The notes below the pieces were generated by a model that did no database searches, had not been told where the DNA came from, and worked only from the letters and a program-made list of their open reading frames with translations. Positions 52,709 to 61,910 of a stretch of DNA of 64,000 nt are shown here, piece by piece (position 1 is the first letter of the stretch; every line of letters starts with the position of its first letter). The stretch is taken from assembly GCF_029632765.1 (NCBI RefSeq), contig NZ_CP121247.1, positions 1,860,001 to 1,924,000 of the forward strand. The letters run 5' to 3'. The position numbers were made by a program, and so were the translations under genes. The DNA is from Arcanobacterium wilhelmae. GTDB lineage: Bacteria > Actinomycetota > Actinomycetes > Actinomycetales > Actinomycetaceae.

Positions 52709-55700
52709 TTATTCGATAATCAGCGGGCGCGAAACCGCCGGTGCGGAGGCGCCAATAGCGTTGTACAAAATCACTTGGAACTGGTGGGAGCCCGGGGTTC
52801 GTGCGGGCATGCGGCACACCTGGCCTGGCACGCACTCCACCGAGTCGCCTTGGTTGAGGTCGGTGATCACCGCGGAGGTCAGCGAGGAGCCACCGAGGCC
52901 ACCTGGCGTGAAGCTCACGGTGGCCGTGTTGCCGTTCAGCTGGGCGACCACCTGGCGCGGGGCGTCGGGAACGTCCACGGAATCGACATACACCACGGAG
53001 GAGACGTCGCGGGCGGAATCCCCTGTGGCGTCACGCAGGGTGAACTTCACCTGGAACTGGCCCACCGCGATCGGGGTGATCACAAGGCGGGTGCCGCGCA
53101 CGGACACGCGCACGCCGTTGCCGCCGTTCGCGGCGACGATCGTTGGCGCGGTGGGGAACGGGTTCGACACCAGCGAGTTCACGTCCACCGTGACGGACTG
53201 CCCGCGGCGCACCTGTTCGGAGGCTGTGCCCACGCCAAGGCGCGGCTTTTCTTGCTCGAGGACGGTGACGTTCACGCTTCCCGACGACGTCGACGTGCCG
53301 TCGGAAACGACCACGCGGATCGCGCCGCTGCTGGCACCTTCCGCGGCCGAGATTCGCAACGTCGAACCGTTGAGCTGGGCGTTCACTCCGGCAGGCACGC
53401 CTTCCACGCGGTACGTGAGGTTGTCCGAATCCGGATCGTTCGCCATCGAGGTCAGGTTAAGCGTGACGGGATTTCCGCCGCCCACCACCTGCGCGGTGGC
53501 CGTGCCGACAACCGGTGGCCGGTTCGTTTCTCCCTCAGCTTCCACACGCACGGGGATCGAGATCGTTGCACGCTTGCCAGCAGCGCTGACCACGCCAACG
53601 CTCACTTGCGTTGTTCCCGAGTAGCCGGCGTCGGCACGCACCGTCAGCGACGCCCCGGTGCCCGAGGCCGTGATGCCGTTTCCAGCGCTGACCTGACCGT
53701 CGATCGTCACGTCTGGGTCGATGTAGACGTTGACGTTCGAATCGATGCTCTGGCCTGCACGTAGCACAATCACGGCGCCGTCGACGAGGCGCGGAGTCGC
53801 TTCCTCGTTGACCTGTGGTTTCTCGGCGACCAGGCCTGGTACCCAGACCACGGCCGAGCCGGTGAGGCCGTCGACGTCGGTGACCGTGTAGACCACCGGG
53901 CGCGGCTGAGCCTGGAGGGTGATCACGAGCGAGCTGCCATCCACGCGGGTGCCCTCATCCTTACTCGCCACCGTCAGTTGTGAGGCAGCACCGTCCGGAT
54001 CGAGATCGTTTTCCAACACTTCGACCGTGATTTCGGTGGGCGTGCCAGTGATTTGTGGGAAATCGTCTTGTGGGCGCGGAGCGAGCTTGGGCGCGTTCGC
54101 GCTGACGTTCACGGTGAGCACGCCGGTGGCGCGCCCGCCACGCGCGTCCGCAATCTCGTAACGCACCGGGTAGGAGCCTTCCTCCTTCGGTGCAGTAAAT
54201 GCGAGCCGGCCGCCCGCAATCTCCTTCACCGTGAACCCTGCCTTGCCTGAATTCGCCCCACCATTGACCAGTGCGATCGGATCCAGATCCGGATCGACGT
54301 CGTTGACGAGGACCGGAGCTTCCACGCGCGCACCCGGGCGCACGCTGACCACGTCCGCTCCCGCAACCGGCGCCTGGTTTTCGTCCGACGCCGGCGCCAC
54401 GCCAACTCGCACGTTCGCCGTTGCGCTCTTGCCACGGCGGTCTGTCACCTCGTACCTGAACGTGTCAGTGCCGAAAGCATTACCGTTCGCCGCATACGTG
54501 ATCGTGCCGTCCGCGTTCACTGTTGCCCGACCCTTCGTAGGATTCGAGACGATGCGCGACAGTTGCACCGAATCGCCGTCGGAATCAATACCGGAAAGCG
54601 GAACCCTAATCGCCACCTGGCTACCAGCGCGAGTACGCGCCACCAGATCCACCGGCGTCGGCGCGGCGTTGTCGTTCGCGTCCAGCACCGTCAGCGCAAC
54701 CTTCGCCTTCGCGCGCCGGCCACGCTCGTCCGCCGCCGTGTACGACAACTCGTACTGACCAGCCTTCACGGCCCTCACACGCACGTCGTGCTCACCCGAA
54801 AACAGCTCCCCGGCGTCAGCGGGCAAACCCTCCACTGCCGTGACTTCCAGCGGCAGGCGCGAAATATCGTTCGCTACCACGTTCACAGCGCCGACGTCGC
54901 CGGCGCGAACCGTCAGCGAATCCGGCAACGCGATCGGCGGCTCGTCCGCACGCGGATCGCCCGGAACCACAACGATCATGCCCTTGGCGCTCTGGCGCCC
55001 ATTCGACACCGTGTACTCCACGCGAACCGGACCCGTGAGCGGTTTATCAGAACTCACCCGCACAAACTGCTGGCCCATCATCTGCACGCGTACACCATCG
55101 GGTGCGTTCACGCCCGTCAGCGTGAGAACGCCCGCCGTCGGATCCCAATCGTTCGCCAACGGATCGACCACAATCGAATCCTCAGACAGGACCGCTAGGT
55201 CCATCTCTGGAACCGGGGCACCCGCCTCTTGCGGATCGAGCGCATCCACGCGCACCTTGCCCGTCGCCGACGATTTCCCGTCCGTCATCGAATACGTGAA
55301 ATAGAACGTGCCCGGCCGTTCTGCGCTCACGCGCAACGTTCCGCGCGCCGGATCCAGGTTCGCCACAAGGCCATCCGGGAGCGCCCCCAGCGACACCACA
55401 CGCAACGTATCGCCGTTCGGATCGGCATCGTTCTCCAGCGGCGAGAACGTGGCCGGAACGCCAACCGCAACCTGTACAGCGTCCGCGTTCGCCGTCGGCG
55501 CGTTATCGCCACTCAACATTTCCAGTGCAAGGCTACCCGTGCCTGTCAGCGTGCCGTCAGAAACGCCAAGCGGAATAGAGACAGTGCCGGGGGCGTGTCC
55601 GTCGTCGGCGAGATCCACCGAACCCTCGCGGCTCCACATGATCGTGAGCTTCTCTGCTGGGCCGGCACTCGCCAGGTAGATCGGATCGCCATCCGGATCG

Positions 55701-57241
55701 ATCCAATCGTCGAGCACCGACGCCGAAGCGCGACCACCGGAAGCCATGCGGGTCGCCGTGTTCACCACCTGGCGCGGAGGTAAGTTCTGCTCCGGAGGAT
55801 GAACCGTCAGCGAGACGGTGGCCTGCGCTTTCCCTCCGCGCCCGTCACTGACCTCATACGTGAAGTTCGTTGCACCACTCGCGTCTGCCGGCACCTCCAC
55901 CTGGAAGGCACGGCTGCCACGAATCGGCATCACACGGCCGAAACTCGGCTCCTTCTTCAGTGCCACCGACAGCACATCGCCGTCCGGATCTGAATCGTTG
56001 AGCAACACCGGCAGCGTGGCCACCTGGCCCGCGCGCACTCCGAACGCGTCCGGCTGTGCCTCTGGCGCCCGGTTCTCCTCCTGCTGCTTGGGATTCACGG
56101 CCTCGTTCGACGTCGAATTCGAGCGCTTCTGGGAACTCTCCGAGTTGTCTTTATCGGTTTCGGTGGTGTCCCAATCGTCGACGATCTGCATGTTTTCGTC
56201 TGGGAGCCACACGCGCCCCGTCGTCGTATCGTTGAGTACGATCGCTTCGCGGTTCGTGCGGAACACGGCTGCTTGCGAATCGCGCAGCGATTCCGCCGCC
56301 TTCGCCTGGTCGTCGTCCGCACCCGGGCAGTCGCGAACATACACGCCCGTTGCGCCCCACGCGCCGTACGCGCAGCCCCCGTGGAACACGGGGCGCGTTG
56401 GAACGCCCGGTTTCGCGGGCGTATCGTCCGCCGACGCCGATGTGGCGAGCACCGTTCCCGTGGCCACCTCGACCTTCAGTAGCGCACTATCGGAGGCAAC
56501 CAGCACAGTGTCCGAATCCGGGCCGGGCTGTTGGAGCGTGAGCTTCGAGCCACCAATACGCACCTCGCGCTTCCCGCCGTCCAGGTATACCGAGCCAGTG
56601 GTCTTATCGAGCACCACCGAATGCTCTCCAACAGCGCTCACTTGAAGATCGTGGTTGTAGCGCACTTCGCTGGGTAGCTGGTAGGTTTTCTCGCCTGCCA
56701 CCCACTTGCGGGTGATCGGGGACGCGCCGTGGAGCTCGCCGTCGGCGGTGATCACGACGTCGCCTTTGGGGAGGGCCGTGGCCGCAACTGTCGCCTCGCT
56801 CCCCAAGCTCGCTTGGGCGCCGAACGGCGCCTTCCACACGGTTCCCGACGTCGGGTTGTAGGCCGCGACCTGCCCGCCGCCGAGCATCGACACCGGCGCC
56901 TCGCCCAGCCCGCTCGACGCTTTGAACGTGGCCGACGCCGGATCCACCGCCGCCACCGAATTTGCCGCCAAATCCTGGAACAACACCTGATCGCCCTGCT
57001 GGGCCACGTCGAATGTTCCCGACGGCGTACGTAGCTGTGCGTCCAACGCCATCGACGGATAGTTCACGTGCCCCACCATCTGGTTGCGGGTGTTGGTAAC
57101 CCACACGCCAGAATCCGCCAAATCGACCTGCTGTGCGGGGATACCGCCATGCCAGATCGCGGCCACCGCCCAGGTAGCGAGAACAGCGCCACCCGCAACG
57201 AGTGACGCGATCTTCTTTCCAAGCTGGTTTTTACCAAGCAT
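52709..57241 (-). CDS. Giant membrane-anchored Ig-repeat protein with C-terminal FN3 domain
   Basis: This 1510-residue protein has an N-terminal anchor (about 10-32). Residues 40-360 form a repeat region resembling a beta-propeller. About nine or ten cadherin/Ig-like repeats (about 400-1400) follow, each with a variant of NDxDPDGD and ending FTYxVSDGRG-like. The C-terminus is an FN3-like domain starting VPDAPRQVVAQLNGNTATVS. Homologues head MoxR/DUF58 operons in many actinobacteria. It should span the cell wall. A Ser/Asn/Gln-rich linker lies near 365-395. The start follows a weak ribosome site. It is the first gene of an eight-gene minus-strand operon ending at 44480. Confidence 0.88.
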   Translation of the reverse strand: MLGKNQLGKKIASLVAGGAVLATWAVAAIWHGGIPAQQVDLADSGVWVTNTRNQMVGHVNYPSMALDAQLRTPSGTFDVAQQGDQVLFQDLAANSVAAVDPASATFKASSGLGEAPVSMLGGGQVAAYNPTSGTVWKAPFGAQASLGSEATVAATALPKGDVVITADGELHGASPITRKWVAGEKTYQLPSEVRYNHDLQVSAVGEHSVVLDKTTGSVYLDGGKREVRIGGSKLTLQQPGPDSDTVLVASDSALLKVEVATGTVLATSASADDTPAKPGVPTRPVFHGGCAYGAWGATGVYVRDCPGADDDQAKAAESLRDSQAAVFRTNREAIVLNDTTTGRVWLPDENMQIVDDWDTTETDKDNSESSQKRSNSTSNEAVNPKQQEENRAPEAQPDAFGVRAGQVATLPVLLNDSDPDGDVLSVALKKEPSFGRVMPIRGSRAFQVEVPADASGATNFTYEVSDGRGGKAQATVSLTVHPPEQNLPPRQVVNTATRMASGGRASASVLDDWIDPDGDPIYLASAGPAEKLTIMWSREGSVDLADDGHAPGTVSIPLGVSDGTLTGTGSLALEMLSGDNAPTANADAVQVAVGVPATFSPLENDADPNGDTLRVVSLGALPDGLVANLDPARGTLRVSAERPGTFYFTYSMTDGKSSATGKVRVDALDPQEAGAPVPEMDLAVLSEDSIVVDPLANDWDPTAGVLTLTGVNAPDGVRVQMMGQQFVRVSSDKPLTGPVRVEYTVSNGRQSAKGMIVVVPGDPRADEPPIALPDSLTVRAGDVGAVNVVANDISRLPLEVTAVEGLPADAGELFSGEHDVRVRAVKAGQYELSYTAADERGRRAKAKVALTVLDANDNAAPTPVDLVARTRAGSQVAIRVPLSGIDSDGDSVQLSRIVSNPTKGRATVNADGTITYAANGNAFGTDTFRYEVTDRRGKSATANVRVGVAPASDENQAPVAGADVVSVRPGARVEAPVLVNDVDPDLDPIALVNGGANSGKAGFTVKEIAGGRLAFTAPKEEGSYPVRYEIADARGGRATGVLTVNVSANAPKLAPRPQDDFPQITGTPTEITVEVLENDLDPDGAASQLTVASKDEGTRVDGSSLVITLQAQPRPVVYTVTDVDGLTGSAVVWVPGLVAEKPQVNEEATPRLVDGAVIVLRAGQSIDSNVNVYIDPDVTIDGQVSAGNGITASGTGASLTVRADAGYSGTTQVSVGVVSAAGKRATISIPVRVEAEGETNRPPVVGTATAQVVGGGNPVTLNLTSMANDPDSDNLTYRVEGVPAGVNAQLNGSTLRISAAEGASSGAIRVVVSDGTSTSSGSVNVTVLEQEKPRLGVGTASEQVRRGQSVTVDVNSLVSNPFPTAPTIVAANGGNGVRVSVRGTRLVITPIAVGQFQVKFTLRDATGDSARDVSSVVYVDSVDVPDAPRQVVAQLNGNTATVSFTPGGLGGSSLTSAVITDLNQGDSVECVPGQVCRMPARTPGSHQFQVILYNAIGASAPAVSRPLIIE

Positions 57242-57339
57242 GCGTGAAACCTGGATGAGTGTGCATAAAGTCTAATTTTAGCGGGCGGGTGGCCGAAGTT
57301 GAACTACGTGAGACCTGCTTAACGTGAGACAATAGGCGT

Positions 57340-58725
57340 ATGGATTTCATGGAATGGGCTCACCAGTTCGCGACGATGCACCCTTCCCTCGCCGGGGCGC
57401 TCGTGTCTTCACACGGCGAGTGGCTCGACGTGCTGTTATCGGACGGGCGCACGTTCCGCTTCCGCCCGGGCTCCATGATCAAAGCGGACGCGCCTCTCGA
57501 GGTGCGCCAGGCTCTCCTTTCGCGCCTGATCGATATTGGTATTTCGCAGGCGAAAGAGCCCCAGGTTTCCGAAGATTCTCTCGATCGCGGCGACAATCCC
57601 GACGACGCCGGTGCACCCGGGGCGCGTGGGCCGCACAGTCCTCCTGTGCTCGGCTTTGGCGGTGCACGCAACCATCCGGGGCACCCCGCAAACTTTTCCG
57701 GCGACGAAACAGACGCTTCGGCGTCGGCAGACGAGGACGAAATCACGCCCTCCACGCCGATCGTGCCGATCGTGCGAGCCGCGGACTATTTCATCAACCC
57801 GTCCACGCAAGCCGATCCTCTGGTGCACGTGCCGCTCACCGATTTCGTGGCTGTTGGGCTGGCCTATGATCTGCCGAACTCTATCCACCCCGTCTACTAT
57901 TCGGGTCTGTCGGATGACGATCGCCCCATCGGCGAGATTCTCGCCGAATCCGTGGTGACGCTTCGCCACCTCACCGGCTCGCTGCGCGGCACCGTGGAAA
58001 TCGCGATCACTGAGGTTGCGGGCGCGCAGGTGCTCGCGTTTATGGCGCCCATGAACTACGAAGTGTCGTGGTTTTCGGATTTGGACATGATGCAGGAGGT
58101 CGCCGATCGTCTCGCCTCAGAGCGCCCGGGAGACATCCCGCTCTTCGTGCCCGCTTCGCGCACCAAACTCTACATCGTGTTCGCGGACGATCCGCACCTT
58201 CACGAGTTCTTCCGGCTCTTGTTTGAGCAGCGCGAATCAGGTGACGCCGTCTACCCGCTACCGCACACCGTTGCGGCAGACGGCTGGCGCGAATGGGTGC
58301 CCTTCCCCGGCTCCGACGTCGCCAACGTGCTCGCTGACCTGCGTGGATACTTCCGCTCCCGCATCTATGCCGGCCAGGTGCGCGCGATGCGCGCCTGGGG
58401 TGAGCTCGGCGAACTCGTCGATTTTGACGTGCGCCGGTTGCGCGGCGGCAGCGCCGTGAGCGAAGCCGTGTGGGATGCGGGCACCGGCGTCGGGTCTATC
58501 CCCGAAACGGACTACATCACCTTCGCCCGCGAGCGCGGCCCGATGCCATGGGACGAAACGCCGGCCGTGCGAGTATCAGTGCCCGCGCACGTCGCCCGCG
58601 ACCTGTGGCCCGACGGCTTCCGACGCGTGGAGAACGTGTGGCCCCCACGCTGGGAAAAGATAGGCTTCCCCTCCGACGAGGTCCTCAAGGCGATGGCCGA
58701 AGCCGCCGGAAACAGCCCGTTCTAG
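57340..58725 (+). CDS. Conserved hypothetical protein
   Basis: This 461-residue soluble protein was not recognised. The N-terminal 75 residues (GALVSSHGEWLDVLLSDGRT) are followed by an acidic Asp/Ala/Pro-rich linker (75-145) and a folded C-terminal part with VPLTDFVAVGLAYDLPNSIH, a VEIAITEVAGAQVLAFMAP strand pair and WPPRWEKIGFPSDEVL at the end. No signal peptide or helices are present. The pattern resembles DUF1444-like proteins only weakly. It is divergent from the giant Ig protein. The start at ATG 57340 has no clear ribosome site; TTGAAC and TAACGT upstream may be its promoter. Confidence 0.75.
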   Translation: MDFMEWAHQFATMHPSLAGALVSSHGEWLDVLLSDGRTFRFRPGSMIKADAPLEVRQALLSRLIDIGISQAKEPQVSEDSLDRGDNPDDAGAPGARGPHSPPVLGFGGARNHPGHPANFSGDETDASASADEDEITPSTPIVPIVRAADYFINPSTQADPLVHVPLTDFVAVGLAYDLPNSIHPVYYSGLSDDDRPIGEILAESVVTLRHLTGSLRGTVEIAITEVAGAQVLAFMAPMNYEVSWFSDLDMMQEVADRLASERPGDIPLFVPASRTKLYIVFADDPHLHEFFRLLFEQRESGDAVYPLPHTVAADGWREWVPFPGSDVANVLADLRGYFRSRIYAGQVRAMRAWGELGELVDFDVRRLRGGSAVSEAVWDAGTGVGSIPETDYITFARERGPMPWDETPAVRVSVPAHVARDLWPDGFRRVENVWPPRWEKIGFPSDEVLKAMAEAAGNSPF

Positions 58726-58728
58726 CGA

Positions 58729-58747
58729 AACTCGCGCCCCGACGTCG
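58729..58747 (+). repeat. 19-base direct repeat, left of restriction-modification cassette
   Basis: AACTCGCGCCCCGACGTCG is identical to 61887-61905 and to the solitary copy at 25446-25464. Confidence 0.85.
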
Positions 58748-58751
58748 GGCG

Positions 58752-58861
58752 GGCTCCGCCGGCGCATCTCCGGCGACAAGTGGGGACCCCGCGCTCGAGG
58801 CGCGTGTCTGGCGCCACGCGCTCGCTAACCCCAAGTCGCCTGCGACGCGCCGCCTGCGCCC
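58752..58861 (+). repeat. 110-bp inverted repeat, left arm
   Basis: The sequence matches the reverse complement of 61772-61881 with two mismatches over 110 bases. It starts 4 bases inside the left direct repeat. Confidence 0.93.
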
Positions 58862-58880
58862 GTGACTGCAGGCAACTGCG

Positions 58881-60500
58881 TTACGCAGCTACTGGCTCGA
58901 AAAACTCCTTCACATCGACCATGGTAATTTCTCTGCCGAGACCCCACAGGCGAATCAAGTCGCCATGACTCTTCCCAGAACCGGGATAACCCTGAATCAG
59001 CCTGATCCACGGCATGATTCCGATCCCTGACCCGTGTGCTTCACTTCGCTCGATCACGCTGGCTAAATGCGCTTCAAATGCTGAAGCAAAACCTCCAGAG
59101 ATATACATGAATACATCAAGATCTTCGTAAGCCGGGATGTAGTTGGTAATCATCCGCAACTGATGGTCAGATGCGAGATCGTAGGCCGAATACGCCTTGG
59201 TATCAATAATTCCCGTGAACTTGCCATCACTAAATTCAACATCGGGGACCGTGCCTTGTTGGCCAATATGCCTGGATTTAAAACCGAATACCTTCTCCAT
59301 GATCTCTGAGGTTGCTGCCTCGAATTCAATCGCCTGGTCTGTTCCAGAAAAGGCCATCGAACGATACCTCGACAAGAACTGTGAAAGAGCTTCAGCACGC
59401 GTGGGTAACATCGCATGCAGAATCTTCGATAGCTCAGCCCGTTCAATACCCGTATGCGCATAGACACGATCAATTACTTGATCGTCAACTTCGACAACGT
59501 AGGTTGCGCTGTAAAGCGTCTGCATCGCTGCGGAAACCATCGCAGCTTTCTGGTTCTCCATGCTTTGAGTAATGACATTTTCAATACGTCGGTTGTCTCG
59601 TTTGTGGTTCGGCCCGAGGCCAAAAGTTCTTTGGAATGCGGCACACTCTTCAACTGACGGCCTTTCGGAAATCGTCTGCAAAGGTTTACTTCCCCAAACT
59701 CGGATTACCTCATCGATCGCCTCGATTTCCGCTAACACCAGCTGAGTCACTGTCTTTTGGGAGTCACGACCAACCGATGTTCCGGGGACTGCAGAAACAA
59801 ACCCCGTATACTGCAACCACTTCATTGCCGTGTTTGCGATATCCCCAAGACGTTGACCAGATTTAATAGCTTCTATCGCAGGCTTAGTGGAACCCGTGCG
59901 GCTGTCCAGATCACTCGGCAACTGGCCATCCTGTCGATATTTTTTGATCTTGTCAGCAATCTCCTGGACCTTATTATCTGAATGACTCGTTGCGTAGGGA
60001 ACAACAAAAGCTGCTACTTCCTCGTCGGCTAAGTAATGATTCAGTGTAGGAAGTTTGAGAAGCTTCAATAAAAAGACGAATGGGCGAACCTTAAATTCCG
60101 ACGAAATCTTGATGCTTGTTGAATACGGTGAAGGAAACTGAAACGCCAAGACTTGGCGAGTCAAGATCGGTTGAGCATCTTTTTGATCAACCAAATCTTG
60201 ACCAGCCCACGTCAGATAAGTGAGACCGTCTTTATTTGTGAAATAAAGGCCAAGCGAGGACAACAGAGCCGCATGTGTTCGCCCACCAGAGCCGCCCTTG
60301 CCACGACTGCGCTCAATGTAATCACCATTCAGTTTGAGGCTTGCCTGATCGAGGGCGTCTTCGAAATCCATCTGAAGCGGCCGATTGCCTGACCATTTCT
60401 TACCTAGAGCAACCGACGCGAACCTCGCGAGCGTTAAGGGAACCCGGTATAACTTCCGGTGGGGACGCGGAAACATCCATGTCGAGCTTGGGGCTACCAT
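58881..60500 (-). CDS. Probable type II restriction endonuclease (AlwI-like)
   Basis: This 539-residue protein shows the PD-(D/E)xK nuclease motif as PDVEFSDGKFTGIIDTK near residue 420 (PD, then D-T-K). The N-terminal STWMFPRPHRKLYRVPLTLA followed by KKWSGNR and the length of about 540 residues resemble AlwI-family enzymes, which cut outside a short asymmetric site. AGGAGAG lies 7 bases before the ATG. It follows the cytosine methyltransferase gene by 82 bases on the same strand. It has visibly lower GC than its neighbours and lies inside inverted repeats, so it is probably acquired. The recognition site is unknown. Confidence 0.75.
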   Translation of the reverse strand: MVAPSSTWMFPRPHRKLYRVPLTLARFASVALGKKWSGNRPLQMDFEDALDQASLKLNGDYIERSRGKGGSGGRTHAALLSSLGLYFTNKDGLTYLTWAGQDLVDQKDAQPILTRQVLAFQFPSPYSTSIKISSEFKVRPFVFLLKLLKLPTLNHYLADEEVAAFVVPYATSHSDNKVQEIADKIKKYRQDGQLPSDLDSRTGSTKPAIEAIKSGQRLGDIANTAMKWLQYTGFVSAVPGTSVGRDSQKTVTQLVLAEIEAIDEVIRVWGSKPLQTISERPSVEECAAFQRTFGLGPNHKRDNRRIENVITQSMENQKAAMVSAAMQTLYSATYVVEVDDQVIDRVYAHTGIERAELSKILHAMLPTRAEALSQFLSRYRSMAFSGTDQAIEFEAATSEIMEKVFGFKSRHIGQQGTVPDVEFSDGKFTGIIDTKAYSAYDLASDHQLRMITNYIPAYEDLDVFMYISGGFASAFEAHLASVIERSEAHGSGIGIMPWIRLIQGYPGSGKSHGDLIRLWGLGREITMVDVKEFFEPVAA

Positions 60501-60582
60501 CTGTGTTCTCTCCTGCGGTTGTGCTATTCGTTTTCAGAATAGCCTAAGCTCAGGCAGAGTTTCGACAATTCTCCTGTCCAGG

Positions 60583-61662
60583 TCAGGCTGGTTGCACAAT
60601 TGGGAATGAAGAATCGACCGACGGGTAGTCAATCCCTGCAAACGTATTCAGAATTGCCTCGAAAATAATCTGAGATCCACGGGCCGGAACGGCCATTCCG
60701 ATTTGTTTGCGAACCGATTCTTTACTTCCGGAAAAATCGAAAGTATCAGGGAATGTCTGTAACCGGGCACGCTCACGGTTCGTTAATGCACGAGGCTCAT
60801 CCCAGTGGTAAATGTGGGTACCGCCGCCACCCGACCCCGTAACTGTGTAACTCGGCTTATCAGGGCGAAGCCGGCGGTAAATTTGGCTGATTTTGGTACG
60901 CGTCTTGATCTGAAGTTCTTCGGGCAGATCGGCTGTAAATGCATTCTGACCAGGCTTAATCAGTTTTAACCGCTCAACAACGCGAGCACTCTGCCGAGTC
61001 CTCTCCTGGCCGGTTGCCCATTGCGGAATATCTGAAAGCGCCTTTTTCGCTGTATTATCAATGTTTGCGTACGGCGCAGGACTCGGGACACGATATGTCA
61101 CGTCCAAATCCGAGCGAATCCCGACAATGATGATGCGATGTCGAGCCTGAGGAACTCCGTACTCTTCAAATTTATAGAGGTGTGGAGTCAGCACATAGCC
61201 ACAGGCTGACAAGTCTTCAAGGATTTGCTTAAACGCTTGCCCTTCCTTATTTGAGGAAAGGCCAGACACATTCTCTGCAACGAAGAAGTATGGCTGGAAC
61301 CTTTGCAAGATCGGCAGGCCGTAGGAGTAAAGAGGGCCATACGTACCCTCCATACCTTTCCGCTCTCCGACAGTTGAGAAATCATTACACGGGAATCCGT
61401 ATGCGAATGCATCAATCCCACCAAGTTCCTCGAAGCGCGAAATGTCGAGCTCTCTAATGTCTGCCTGGATTACAGATGCAGAATCATCATCACCAACAAT
61501 ATTGTGGCGATAGGTCGCGACAGTATCAGCATCCCAATCGGTGGCCCATTGGTGGACAACCTTGAAATTTGGGTCGTCGATGCGAGCGCTCATCGCTCCC
61601 TGAGCGAGACCACCTGGACCGGAAAACAGTTCTCCAAGACGAAATGTTGTTGGTCGTTCCAT
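60583..61662 (-). CDS. DNA (cytosine-5-)-methyltransferase
   Basis: This 359-residue C5 methyltransferase has motif I ELFSGPGGLAQGA near residue 12, motif IV GFPCNDFS (catalytic Cys, with Asn where Gln is usual) near 92, motif VI ENVSG near 130, motif VIII QARHRIIIVG near 175 and motif IX/X RLQTFPDTF near 300. The target-recognition region between VIII and IX is short. The start is ATG 61662 with GGAGGAAGG upstream; GTG 61665 is adjacent. It protects host DNA from the neighbouring endonuclease. Confidence 0.93.
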   Translation of the reverse strand: MERPTTFRLGELFSGPGGLAQGAMSARIDDPNFKVVHQWATDWDADTVATYRHNIVGDDDSASVIQADIRELDISRFEELGGIDAFAYGFPCNDFSTVGERKGMEGTYGPLYSYGLPILQRFQPYFFVAENVSGLSSNKEGQAFKQILEDLSACGYVLTPHLYKFEEYGVPQARHRIIIVGIRSDLDVTYRVPSPAPYANIDNTAKKALSDIPQWATGQERTRQSARVVERLKLIKPGQNAFTADLPEELQIKTRTKISQIYRRLRPDKPSYTVTGSGGGGTHIYHWDEPRALTNRERARLQTFPDTFDFSGSKESVRKQIGMAVPARGSQIIFEAILNTFAGIDYPSVDSSFPIVQPA

Positions 61663-61771
61663 CACCCCACACCTTCCTCCGAAGTATCGTACACACGTTC
61701 GAGGAAAAACCGTGCTTCACAGATCACTATTCGCTAAATCCTTATCAAACCCCTCAATGCAACCTACTCTT

Positions 61772-61881
61772 GGGCGGAGGCGGCGCGTCGCAGGCGACTT
61801 GGGGTTAGCGAGCGCGTGGCGTCAGACACGCGCCTCGAGCGCGGGGTCCCCACTTGTCGCCGGAGATGCGCCGGCGGAGCC
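61772..61881 (-). repeat. 110-bp inverted repeat, right arm
   Basis: This is the reverse complement of 58752-58861 with two mismatches. It could allow inversion of the cassette by homologous recombination. Confidence 0.93.
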
Positions 61882-61886
61882 TACGC

Positions 61887-61905
61887 AACTCGCGCCCCGA
61901 CGTCG
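61887..61905 (+). repeat. 19-base direct repeat, right of restriction-modification cassette
   Basis: It is identical and in the same orientation as 58729-58747, lies 5 bases outside the right inverted repeat and abuts the tgt stop codon. Confidence 0.85.
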
Positions 61906-61910
61906 TTGGC

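Noticed and set aside
52301..53764. Long plus-strand frame opposite MoxR and the giant Ig protein
   Set aside because: It is antisense to strongly conserved genes and its composition is that of a shadow frame.
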